Shown: positions 55,486 to 62,483 of the stretch, in pieces
How the letters are laid out: each line of letters begins with the position of its first letter
Position numbering within the stretch: position 1 is the stretch's first letter
From: an uncultured Bacteroidales bacterium
GTDB lineage: Bacteria > Bacteroidota > Bacteroidia > Bacteroidales > FEN-979
Length of the DNA stretch: 62,483 nt
Assembly (NCBI GenBank): GCA_903824935.1
Contig: CAIJYT010000149.1
Coordinates: 1-62,483, forward strand
Reading direction: 5' to 3'
Notes under the pieces: generated by a model
Told to the model about the DNA's origin: nothing
The model's database searches: none
What the model saw: the letters and a program-made list of their open reading frames with translations, nothing else
Made by a program: the position numbers and the translations under genes

Positions 55486-57458
55486 TAAATAGCAACTATC
55501 TCGTTAATGATTTGAGGATCTGTAAAACCGGCCAGGTTTATAGCCATGGAACGGCAGATGGCTACGCATGAGCCGCACCCCTGGCATACGCCTTCGTTGA
55601 TTTTGGCCACGGTACGCATTTCCTTTGCGCCATGTCCGAGGGGAATATCTTCAGTTACGATAGCCTGGTAAGGACAAACTTTCACACAGTTCTGGCAGCC
55701 GCTGCAAAATTCCTTGCTGACCGTTGAGACCATCGGGTCCTTCTTGATGGTGTCACCTGCGAAAAGTCCGCAAACCTTGGCTGCACAAGCCGAAGCCTGG
55801 GCAACAGTCTCGGGAATATCCTTGGGCGCCTGGGTGCATCCTGCCAGGAAAATTCCGGCTTTGGCCGTTTCAACAGGGCGAAGTTTGGGATGTGCTTCCG
55901 AGAGATATCCGTACTTATCATAGGATATGCCCAGTAGCCTTGCCAGTGCCGGGTTCCCTTTATCGGGAATGACAGCAGTTGCCAATACCACCAGGTCGGC
56001 TTCAACCTCAACTTCCTGTCCAAGCTGACCGTCTTCCCCGCGAACCATCAGTTTGTCGCCTTTCTGGTATATCTTCGACACCCGCCCTCTGAGGTAAACA
56101 GCTCCTGTTTCCACCTGGGCGCGGTTTACGAATTCTTCATATCCCTTGCCTGCGGCACGGATGTCCATATAAAAAATATAGGCCCTCGAATCATGTACTT
56201 TATGATGAAGGAGGATGGCGTGCTTGGCTGTATACATACAGCAGATCTTCGAGCAAAACTCTATTCCCTTGGCTTTATCGCGGGAACCAACGCATTTGAT
56301 AAAAACAACGGTCTTTGGGACTTTCCCGTCGGATGGCCTTACAGGCACACCTCCGGTGGGGCCGTTAGCCGAGACCATTCTTTCGAATTCAAGCGAATTG
56401 ATGATGTCTTTGTAACGTCCTACACCATACTCTTCGTAAGGCGTTGCATCCCAAAGGTCATAGCCGGTTGCAACAACAACAGCGCCTATTTCCCTTTCGA
56501 TCACCTCATCCACCATCTTATAATCAATAGAGCCTTTTTCGCATACCTTGGCACAGATACCGCATTTGCCTTTCAGTAAATAGGTGCAGTGTTCGGCATC
56601 GATAACGGGTTTGTTGGGCACGGCCTGGGGGAATGGCGTATAAATTGCTTTACGCTTGTCTATCCCCATATTATATTCGTTCGGCACCTTTACAGGGCAT
56701 TTCTGTGAGCAGGCACCGCAACCTGTACAGGTCTTGAAATTCACATAGGAGGCTTTCTTCCGGATTTTGGCCTTGTAATTCCCGACGTAACCGTCGAGTT
56801 CTATCACCTCGGAATACGGAATAAGCTCAATGTACGGATGGGAGGCTACATCCACCATTTTTGGAGTAAGGATGCACTGTGAGCAGTCGAGTGTGGGGAA
56901 GGTTTCATCAAGCTGCGACATGCGGCCGCCTATTGATGGGCTTCTTTCGACCAGGGTCACCGGGATGCGGGCATCTGCAATATCCAGGGCTGCCTGTATC
57001 CCTGCAATCCCGCCTCCGATAACCAGGGCACGTTTTGTCACGGGGACCGAAATCTCATGCAGCTGTTCGTTGGCTATGGATTTGGCAACAGCCATCCTTA
57101 CCAGGTCACCTGCTTTATCTGTCGCCCCTTTCTTATCTTTCTGGTGCACCCATGATGAATGTTCCCTGATGTTTGCGCATTCCAGGAGGTAAGGGTTCAT
57201 ACCTGCATCGCTGAGGGCCTTTCGGAAGGTCTTCTCATGCATGCGGGGGGAACAGGCGGCAACGACGATAGACGTCAGCCTGTGCTGTACAATGGCGTCC
57301 CTGATCATCTGCTGACCGGGATCGGAACACATATACTTATAGTCAATCGCAAATTTGACGTCCCTTATCTTTTTGGCTTCCTCGACAACGGTCGGGACAT
57401 CCACAAAATCGGCAATGTTGGCGCCGCAGAAACAAACGAATACTCCTACTCTTGCCAT
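55485..57458 (-). CDS. hdrA: Heterodisulfide reductase-type subunit HdrA
   Basis: 657 residues, the FAD subunit where flavin-based electron bifurcation occurs in Hdr complexes. It has the N-terminal Cys motif FVCFCGANIADFVDVP (about 8-23) and HACSPRMHEKTF-like AACSPRMHEKTFRKAL near 67; an FAD loop VIGGGIAGIQAALDIADARI (about 147-166) followed by CSQCILTPKM; ferredoxin motifs CTGCGACSQKCP (about 240-251) and CGICAKVCEKGS near 295; and C-terminal CSGCQNCVKVCP and CQGCGSCVAICR motifs (about 590 and 632). Complete for this family. The flxD start overlaps its stop by one base. Confidence 0.93.
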   Translation of the reverse strand: MARVGVFVCFCGANIADFVDVPTVVEEAKKIRDVKFAIDYKYMCSDPGQQMIRDAIVQHRLTSIVVAACSPRMHEKTFRKALSDAGMNPYLLECANIREHSSWVHQKDKKGATDKAGDLVRMAVAKSIANEQLHEISVPVTKRALVIGGGIAGIQAALDIADARIPVTLVERSPSIGGRMSQLDETFPTLDCSQCILTPKMVDVASHPYIELIPYSEVIELDGYVGNYKAKIRKKASYVNFKTCTGCGACSQKCPVKVPNEYNMGIDKRKAIYTPFPQAVPNKPVIDAEHCTYLLKGKCGICAKVCEKGSIDYKMVDEVIEREIGAVVVATGYDLWDATPYEEYGVGRYKDIINSLEFERMVSANGPTGGVPVRPSDGKVPKTVVFIKCVGSRDKAKGIEFCSKICCMYTAKHAILLHHKVHDSRAYIFYMDIRAAGKGYEEFVNRAQVETGAVYLRGRVSKIYQKGDKLMVRGEDGQLGQEVEVEADLVVLATAVIPDKGNPALARLLGISYDKYGYLSEAHPKLRPVETAKAGIFLAGCTQAPKDIPETVAQASACAAKVCGLFAGDTIKKDPMVSTVSKEFCSGCQNCVKVCPYQAIVTEDIPLGHGAKEMRTVAKINEGVCQGCGSCVAICRSMAINLAGFTDPQIINEIVAI

Positions 57459-58402
57459 TATTCAACCTCACTTTCTGCCTGAACGGCTTTTTTACCCTTT
57501 ACAGGTTTCTTCGGTTCTTCAATAACTTCTCCAATATGGGCCAGTGCAGAGTCGACTGGAATGATATGTTTGGCGAACATCATCTTTGCCTTCGGGAACC
57601 CGAAGGCAATGGCCATCAACTGGGTCAGATAGAAAACCGGGAGATCATATTTAACATGGTATTTCTTTTCAATATCGTGCTGCCTCATATCAAGGTTCGA
57701 CTGGCAGAGAGGACAGGCCACCACGATTGCATGGGCTCCGCTTTCCTTCGCCATTTCCAGGATCTTGCCGCTCAGCTGAAGCACAATATCCGTATCGGAA
57801 ATTGAAAAAGAAGCGCCGCAGCATTCGGTCTTGAAATCGAAGGGGGTAGCCTTCGCACCCAGGGCTTCCACGATGCGGTCCATCGACATAGGATATTCCG
57901 GTGAATCAAACTGGGTGATTGCTTTAGGGCGGGTAAGCAAACAGCCGTAATAACAGGCCAGCTTCATCCCGCTGATAGGATTGGTCACCTTTGCCTTAAT
58001 GGCTTCAAGGCCCATGTCTTCATAGCAATACTGAAGCATGGATTTTATTGCAACCTTTCCTTCATAATTGCCTTCACCCACCACTGCAGTGTTGATCCTT
58101 GCTGCCAGTTCGGGATTTTCATCCATATGCACCTTGGTTGCCTTCATCCTCTGGTAACAGGAAGCGCAGGGAATAGTCATTGTATCGTTGCTGAGTTTTT
58201 CGGCAAGGACCAGGTTTCGCAGCGGAAGGGCATATGAAAGGCTTTCGCTCAGGGTATGTGCTGAGGTAGCACCACAGCAATTCCAGTCGGGGATCTCTTC
58301 CATTTCGACATCCATGGTCTTCATAACCATTTTTACCGTTTCGTCAAATTCCTCACTGGTGCCGTGGGCCGAACAGCCCGGGAAATAACTTACTTCCTTC
58401 AT
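57458..58402 (-). CDS. hdrB: Heterodisulfide reductase-type subunit HdrB
   Basis: 314 residues with the two CCG-domain motifs (Cx31-39CCx35-36CxxC) that hold the non-cubane 4Fe-4S clusters of HdrB: FPGCSAHGTS / DWNCCGATSAH / PCASCYQRMK (about 7-95), and CYYGCLLTRPK / TECCGASFSI / CPLCQSNLD (about 150-240). In methanogens these clusters reduce CoM-S-S-CoB; in Flx-Hdr the partner is another disulfide, such as DsrC in Desulfovibrio. The acceptor here is unknown. C-terminal Lys/Glu-rich tail. Confidence 0.92.
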   Translation of the reverse strand: MKEVSYFPGCSAHGTSEEFDETVKMVMKTMDVEMEEIPDWNCCGATSAHTLSESLSYALPLRNLVLAEKLSNDTMTIPCASCYQRMKATKVHMDENPELAARINTAVVGEGNYEGKVAIKSMLQYCYEDMGLEAIKAKVTNPISGMKLACYYGCLLTRPKAITQFDSPEYPMSMDRIVEALGAKATPFDFKTECCGASFSISDTDIVLQLSGKILEMAKESGAHAIVVACPLCQSNLDMRQHDIEKKYHVKYDLPVFYLTQLMAIAFGFPKAKMMFAKHIIPVDSALAHIGEVIEEPKKPVKGKKAVQAESEVE

Positions 58403-58413
58403 TTTAAACAGTC

Positions 58414-58986
58414 TTATTTATTCTGTTTTTCAAGCTTTTCTGCCATCTCATACATCTTTTTAATGGCTTTTTTGCTCTTCAATGGCTTCACTCCTAAGGG
58501 GATCTTGCCTTTCAGCAGTGCTGTCGGCGCAAGGTGCATATCCTTAAAGAGGTTCCGGGTACGGATATTGAATTCAGCCATCATCCTTAACTCGTAATTC
58601 CTTCCGTAACGCTTGATCATATCCAGGAAGATCTCATGGAATTTCCTGATGTTCTTTACCTGTTTGGAATCAGGGGTGAAGTTTTCTTCAATGGCCAGGT
58701 GACGTACTGCTTCCATTACTGCAGGTATGTTGATCTCACGCGGACAGCGTCCCGAGCAGGCCGAACATGTAAGGCAGAACCAGGTGGAGTTAGCCATCAG
58801 GGTTTCTTCCTTAAGTTCCAGCTTGATCATCTGCATGATCTCGCGGGGTGGAAAATCCATGAAATTTGAGACCGGACAAGTCGACACGCATTTGCCGCAC
58901 TGGTAACATTCCAGCACATCAGCGCCGCTTTTCTTATTCACGGCTTCCAGGAAAGCGTTCTTACCTTTGTATGAGAGTGTTATCAT
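58414..58986 (-). CDS. hdrC: Heterodisulfide reductase-type subunit HdrC
   Basis: 190 residues. Small ferredoxin-like subunit that links HdrA to HdrB. Two 4Fe-4S motifs: CYQCGKCVSTCPVSNFMD (about 25-42) and CLTCSACSGRCPREIN (about 72-87). First gene of the hdrCBA-flxDCBA operon, with 11 bases to hdrB. A Rex-like operator and TAnnTTTG box lie just upstream. Confidence 0.92.
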   Translation of the reverse strand: MITLSYKGKNAFLEAVNKKSGADVLECYQCGKCVSTCPVSNFMDFPPREIMQMIKLELKEETLMANSTWFCLTCSACSGRCPREINIPAVMEAVRHLAIEENFTPDSKQVKNIRKFHEIFLDMIKRYGRNYELRMMAEFNIRTRNLFKDMHLAPTALLKGKIPLGVKPLKSKKAIKKMYEMAEKLEKQNK

Positions 58987-59001
58987 ATAAATTCCTTGGA
59001 A

Positions 59002-59019
59002 CTGTTAATATTTTAACAG
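59002..59019. promoter_or_regulatory. Rex-like operator before hdrC
   Basis: CTGTTAATATTTTAACAG is a perfect 7-base inverted repeat. It matches the Rex operator TTGTTAA-N4-TTAACAA except for the two outermost bases. It covers the expected transcription start downstream of the -7 box, so a bound repressor would block initiation of this NADH-oxidising operon. Confidence 0.65.
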
Positions 59020-59021
59020 CC

Positions 59022-59029
59022 CAAAGTTA
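59022..59029 (-). promoter_or_regulatory. -7 box of the hdr-flx promoter
   Basis: Minus-strand TAACTTTG, a perfect TAnnTTTG match, 35 bases before the hdrC ATG and 2 bases upstream of the Rex-like repeat. The -33 element is weak. Confidence 0.55.
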
Positions 59030-59093
59030 CTAAAGATTTCTTTTGGACAGAATCTAAATTAGGTGGGGTCTTGATTCTCTGTTTTCGTCTTGT

Positions 59094-59121
59094 TTTTCAC
59101 GGATCACGGTTCACGGTTCAC
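59094..59121. repeat. 7-base tandem array starting at the acyltransferase stop codon
   Basis: TTTTCAC GGATCAC GGTTCAC GGTTCAC; on the minus strand it begins TGAACCG TGAACCG TGATCCG TGA, and the first TGA (59120-59118) is the acyltransferase stop codon. Confidence 0.75.
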
Positions 59122-60251
59122 ATCCCTCTTCCGCCGGTGAGGACACTGTAAATTTTCGGAGACAGGAAACGAAGAATAAATCCTGAGATAATACAAAACC
59201 CGATGACTATTATTGGAAGCAGGATAAAAGCTGCCAGGTGGAAGGCGGGCATGGGTTCAAGAAGGGACAGAAAAGGGGTTATGACATACGCGATCAGGGG
59301 GGTATGCAATGCGTAAATAATAAATGCGAAAGCGCTCAGCCAGGTGAACCAGGGGCGTTTCATGCACCATCTTACAATGGGATCCAGGCCGTACCAGCAT
59401 GCTATGAGTCCGCTGAGAACAACTATTTTATGCATCAGGGTCAGGACAGGAAATACAGCACCGCCAAGTAAGGGCTGACCTTTCCAGGCCAGGAAGGTTT
59501 TTATAAATGCAAAAGAGACGAACACCATGCCCCATATTGCGGGTTTCAGCGGCGATGAGTGGTTTTCTATATTGAAGCTGTTCTTCTGCATCCATATCCC
59601 AAGGGAAAAGAAAAGCAGGCCTTCACCTTCAATCAGTCCGACATTGATCGTAGCCAGCCATAAAAGGACTGCAAAAGAAAAGAAGATCCAGCGCCCGATC
59701 CGGTTCATGATGCACCAGCGTATTCCGGGGTAAGCAAGGTTATAAATAAACAGCACGCGGATGAACCACAGCTGGTATGGTACGGGAAGAATGATCCATC
59801 GCGCCAGCAGCTCATACCATTTGTAATCATGAAGCAACATCCTGGTATTGTCGATCTGGACCACATGCGAATCAGAGACCAGGGCACGGCTCCAGGGGAA
59901 TAGTTCAAGGCTGTAGGTGAAAATAAGTCCAAGCGCACTCCATATCAGGTAGGGAAGGAACAGGGTGCGAAACCTTTTACCCGCACGTGATTTGTACGGG
60001 CGGTCATCATGCATTGCAAAAAGGTAGCCCGAGATGATGAACAGCATGGGTATCCTGAAACGGAAGATCCCGTTTGCCAGGAAATATTCGATAAAACCTG
60101 AAATTGAAAACGGTTCGCCCGGAAGGGTCCAGGGCTGCAGGAAACGTTCCTGCATATTGTAACCATGCACAAACACAAGCAGCACCATGGAAACAAAGGA
60201 CCAGAACCTGAATTTGCTGCTTACAAAAGGATTAATGGCCGTGGCGCTCAT
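59118..60251 (-). CDS. Acyltransferase family 3 membrane protein
   Basis: 377 residues, about ten membrane helices, of the OafA/YrhL-type O-acyltransferases that acetylate surface sugars. The conserved start KFRFWSFVSMVLLVFVHGYN (about 14-33; the His in FVHGYN) and IPMLFIISGYLFAMH (about 64-78) match the family. Late helices end at PLIAYVITPFLSL. Start placed at ATG 60251 (MSATAINPF). The upstream ATG at 60287 would place an inverted-repeat arm in the coding region. The stop codon coincides with a tandem array. Confidence 0.85.
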   Translation of the reverse strand: MSATAINPFVSSKFRFWSFVSMVLLVFVHGYNMQERFLQPWTLPGEPFSISGFIEYFLANGIFRFRIPMLFIISGYLFAMHDDRPYKSRAGKRFRTLFLPYLIWSALGLIFTYSLELFPWSRALVSDSHVVQIDNTRMLLHDYKWYELLARWIILPVPYQLWFIRVLFIYNLAYPGIRWCIMNRIGRWIFFSFAVLLWLATINVGLIEGEGLLFFSLGIWMQKNSFNIENHSSPLKPAIWGMVFVSFAFIKTFLAWKGQPLLGGAVFPVLTLMHKIVVLSGLIACWYGLDPIVRWCMKRPWFTWLSAFAFIIYALHTPLIAYVITPFLSLLEPMPAFHLAAFILLPIIVIGFCIISGFILRFLSPKIYSVLTGGRGM

Positions 60252-60264
60252 ATGCTTCAAGTAA

Positions 60265-60330
60265 AGAACCCTTAATTTTTTCCTCAAAACTCCTGAATAA
60301 AGCCAGGTGTAAGGAAAAATTAAGGGTTCC
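60265..60330 (-). terminator. Long imperfect inverted repeat after tonB
   Basis: Arms of about 19 bases (60266-60284 and 60311-60330; core GAACCCTTAATTTTT/AAAAATTAAGGGTTC) with one bulge pair around a loop of about 26 bases, 20 bases past the tonB stop. It may end the tonB transcript or regulate the acyltransferase. Confidence 0.5.
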
Positions 60331-60350
60331 CTGTTTAGCGTATTGCAGGA

Positions 60351-61133
60351 TTACTGCAAGGTAAATTTGATAGGTAAATTAAACTGTACACGTACAGGTT
60401 GTCCGCGTTGTTTACCAGGACCCCATTTGGGCATGGCTTTAACAATACGGATTGCTTCTTCGTCGCAACCGCCGCCGATACCACGTTTCACAACCGCGTT
60501 ACTGGTTGACCCATCAGGTTCAACAACGAAAGAAACGAATACACGTCCCTGGATTCCAAGTTCTTTGGCTTCTTCAGGATATTTCAGGTTTTCACCCAGC
60601 CATTTGTAAAGGGCAGCTTCACCGCCCGGGAAAGTAGGAGGCTCCTCAACGATCAGGAAAACCTCTGCTTCCACTTTCTGTTCAATTACCTGTGTCTTTA
60701 CCTCTTTTTCCTCTACCTGAACTTCTTCACTGGGAGCTTCGTTGTTTTTGTTCTGGTTCAGAAGGTCCTGTTTACCGAAATCCGATTCCACATTAGTGTC
60801 TTCAACAACCTTTGGGGCCGTGAACTTTACTTTTTCCACTAAAGCTTCAGGCGGTGGTGGGGGTGGCGGAGGAGGTGGCAGATCTTCTTTGGGCATGTTC
60901 AGCATCTCGGCCGTTACCGATTTCTCCTTTTCCCTGAGCAGCTTTTCCTTATTCAGGTATGCATTGATCAATGGATAGGCAGCGGCGGAGAAAAGGACGA
61001 GGATGCCAACAATCAAAGAAATCGTAAGATACCGGCGGTATTTCTTTCGAAGTACATACGAGCCGTATTCCTTATTACGGTTCTTGAAGACGATTTCCTC
61101 CAGCGATTCTACACGCTGATTTTCAAGTGCCAT
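60351..61133 (-). CDS. TonB-family energy transducer
   Basis: 260 residues: a cytoplasmic tail, one membrane helix (about 30-52), a periplasmic Pro-rich stretch of ten Pro after KEDL (about 80-91), an acidic/Glu-rich spacer, and a TonB C-terminal domain (about 165-260) with the YPEEAKELGIQGRVFVSFVVEPDG and GGGCDEEAIRIVKAMPKWGPG motifs (split around 190-245). It passes proton-motive energy to outer-membrane transporters. In operon with two ExbD genes; ExbB is expected beyond the right edge. Confidence 0.93.
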   Translation of the reverse strand: MALENQRVESLEEIVFKNRNKEYGSYVLRKKYRRYLTISLIVGILVLFSAAAYPLINAYLNKEKLLREKEKSVTAEMLNMPKEDLPPPPPPPPPPEALVEKVKFTAPKVVEDTNVESDFGKQDLLNQNKNNEAPSEEVQVEEKEVKTQVIEQKVEAEVFLIVEEPPTFPGGEAALYKWLGENLKYPEEAKELGIQGRVFVSFVVEPDGSTSNAVVKRGIGGGCDEEAIRIVKAMPKWGPGKQRGQPVRVQFNLPIKFTLQ

Positions 61134-61162
61134 ACGGTCTGTGTTTAAATGTCATTAAAAAT

Positions 61163-61804
61163 TTATTTCGGAGCATTTTTCAGCATGTCTTTTTCAACCG
61201 AGTTGATATCTACAATAGCATAACTGGCGATATTGCAGATAGCCATCTCATCGATAATGTTGACAATGTCCTTGTACTTTGCTTTATCATCAGCCTTGAT
61301 CAGGACGATGGGACCTTTTTTATCGTCCTTTTTCATCCTCTTGATCTCGTTGTCGAGTGTTGTATCAGACACCACTATTTTACCTGTAACGCGTTTATCA
61401 CGGTATTCAGCGATCTTTGTGAACAGGTCGCGGTTCTTGTCCAGCAAGATTTTACGGATTCCGTCTTTGCTGAAATTGGTTTTGATCAGCATAGGCAGAG
61501 GGGGTTTTTTTGGATCGGCCATACCGATGTAATAATACACCTTGTCGCCTTCCGAAAGGATGATATTAAGGGTGCGGAAAGCCGCGATCTGTGGCTTGTC
61601 TTTATCCTTATCCTTCGTGTCTTCCTTATCGGGCATGGTGATGACCATTACTTTTGCCTTGCTGAAAGCAGTGGTAAGCATAAAGAAGGTGATCAGCAAA
61701 CACATCAGGTCGACCATTGGGGTCATATCGATACGTGTGCCATGCTTCTTCGCTTTACGCTTTCCACCCTTTTTACCTTTTTCTTCTTGAATTATTTCGG
61801 CCAT
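61163..61804 (-). CDS. ExbD/TolR family protein
   Basis: 213 residues: a basic N-terminus (KKGGKRKAKKHGTR), then RIDMTPMVDLMCLLITFFML with the conserved membrane Asp (about 24-43) that binds the proton, then a periplasmic domain. It forms the stator with ExbB and TonB. Longer than E. coli ExbD (141), as usual in Bacteroidota. 29 bases before tonB. Confidence 0.92.
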   Translation of the reverse strand: MAEIIQEEKGKKGGKRKAKKHGTRIDMTPMVDLMCLLITFFMLTTAFSKAKVMVITMPDKEDTKDKDKDKPQIAAFRTLNIILSEGDKVYYYIGMADPKKPPLPMLIKTNFSKDGIRKILLDKNRDLFTKIAEYRDKRVTGKIVVSDTTLDNEIKRMKKDDKKGPIVLIKADDKAKYKDIVNIIDEMAICNIASYAIVDINSVEKDMLKNAPK

Positions 61805-61835
61805 ATAGGATTTTCTTAAACGTTATGGTTTCTCA

Positions 61836-62480
61836 TTACTTCGCTGCAGCAGGAATATCCTTCACGGAAATTTCCTGTTTCTGCAGGTTGGTAACGAGAT
61901 TAAATTTATTCACCTTGTTATCCTGTAACAAGTCCATGACCTTCTTGACTATCTTATAGTCTGTATCTGCATCTCCCTTGATGGCGACTTCGGCCCCGAC
62001 ATTTGTCAGTCGGGCTTCACGTACCCACCATGCAAGCTGGTTATCTGTTGAATCCATTGGGATGCCTGTTTGCAGCTTATCCTTGTCTTTTGTTTCCTTC
62101 GTATTGAGCCATGTTTTCAGGTCCTTTATAGGTAATCCAAATGATGACATCGTCCCGAACTTAGCTATTTCAACCTTGGTGAACTTTATCTTGTATTGTT
62201 CCCCAATTTTTTCAAGCAGCTTACTGCGGAAATGTGTTGAAGTATCCCTCCCGTTGTCGATATTGAAAAACACCTTACCGTCCTTGGAAATGAAGATGGT
62301 CATGAGATCAGCATCCGGAGCCGTTTTCTCTGAAACGGATTGGGGTGTGGTGATCACTGCCGCCTCCTGGGGCCGGAATGATGCCGTAAGCAACAGAAAG
62401 ATCAGAAGCACAGAAAACAAGTCCACCATGGGTGTCATGTCTATATGCGGTGTTCTAACCGGTGGTTTTATCTTTGGCAT
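61836..62480 (-). CDS. ExbD/TolR family protein, second copy
   Basis: 214 residues, complete to the ATG at 62480 although the window ends 3 bases later. The N-terminal HIDMTPMVDLFSVLLIFLLL (about 12-31) carries the essential Asp; the periplasmic part contains GDADTDYKIVKKVMDLLQDN near 179. It differs clearly from the neighbouring copy, so the two probably form a hetero-oligomeric stator, a common Bacteroidota arrangement. ExbB should lie just outside. Confidence 0.92.
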   Translation of the reverse strand: MPKIKPPVRTPHIDMTPMVDLFSVLLIFLLLTASFRPQEAAVITTPQSVSEKTAPDADLMTIFISKDGKVFFNIDNGRDTSTHFRSKLLEKIGEQYKIKFTKVEIAKFGTMSSFGLPIKDLKTWLNTKETKDKDKLQTGIPMDSTDNQLAWWVREARLTNVGAEVAIKGDADTDYKIVKKVMDLLQDNKVNKFNLVTNLQKQEISVKDIPAAAK

Positions 62481-62483
62481 GGA

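Noticed and set aside
52162..58986. Methanogen-type heterodisulfide reductase with hydrogenase
   Set aside because: No hydrogenase large or small subunit is present; FlxA with FAD/NAD motifs takes that place.
61127..61819. 230-residue plus-strand frame
   Set aside because: It is the antisense shadow of exbD, which has clear family motifs.

Overview
The window is a contiguous piece of a Bacteroidota chromosome, probably a Bacteroidales/Marinilabiliales-type environmental or anaerobic lineage. The signs are proteins with type IX secretion (T9SS) C-terminal sorting domains, promoters of the Bacteroidota form TTTG-N19-21-TAnnTTTG, a 14-gene nuo operon with a short NuoG, an ExbD-ExbD-TonB cluster, a propeller-domain sensor kinase, and an NADH-linked Flx-Hdr complex of the kind found in anaerobes. 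No rRNA, tRNA, CRISPR array, insertion sequence or prophage was recognised. No gene-free stretch exceeds about 260 bases.

Layout. 1-4100: an ABC-F ATPase, a T9SS-sorted secreted protein, and a hicAB toxin-antitoxin locus whose toxin gene carries two single-base frameshifts. 4102-17224 (minus strand): a complete complex I operon, nuoA to nuoN. 17396-34789: a mosaic of metabolic and transport genes: TM2/DUF2752 proteins, CstA, phosphomannose isomerase with a ROK sugar kinase, aldo/keto reductase, threonine aldolase, OsmC, a small secreted repeat protein, aquaporin, C1 peptidase, MFS and dicarboxylate transporters, a TfoX-like protein, a lipid A-type acyltransferase and an acyl-CoA synthetase. 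34947-36968: a small membrane protein plus a two-gene ABC exporter. 37187-52165: a sensor kinase and response regulator followed by four large exported proteins (T9SS protein, beta-barrel, 1939-residue surface protein, fibronectin-III protein), which look like a regulated surface system without a known name. 52162-58986 (minus): hdrCBA-flxDCBA. 59118-62480 (minus): acyltransferase-3, TonB and two ExbD genes.

How the genes fit together. Complex I and Flx-Hdr are two alternative NADH-oxidising machines. Both have a TAnnTTTG promoter with a nearby inverted repeat resembling the operator of the NADH-sensing repressor Rex, so the two may be co-regulated by the NADH/NAD+ ratio (inference).

The most unusual signal is a set of short tandem arrays of 7- or 8-base units in several sequence families. 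Units containing stop codons lie between genes, mostly in the nuo and flx operons and often starting exactly at the upstream stop codon. Units free of stop codons lie in frame inside coding regions (nuoL, a ROK kinase, flxB). I do not know this pattern as a named element in Bacteroidota. It recalls the heptanucleotide STRR repeats of heterocystous cyanobacteria.
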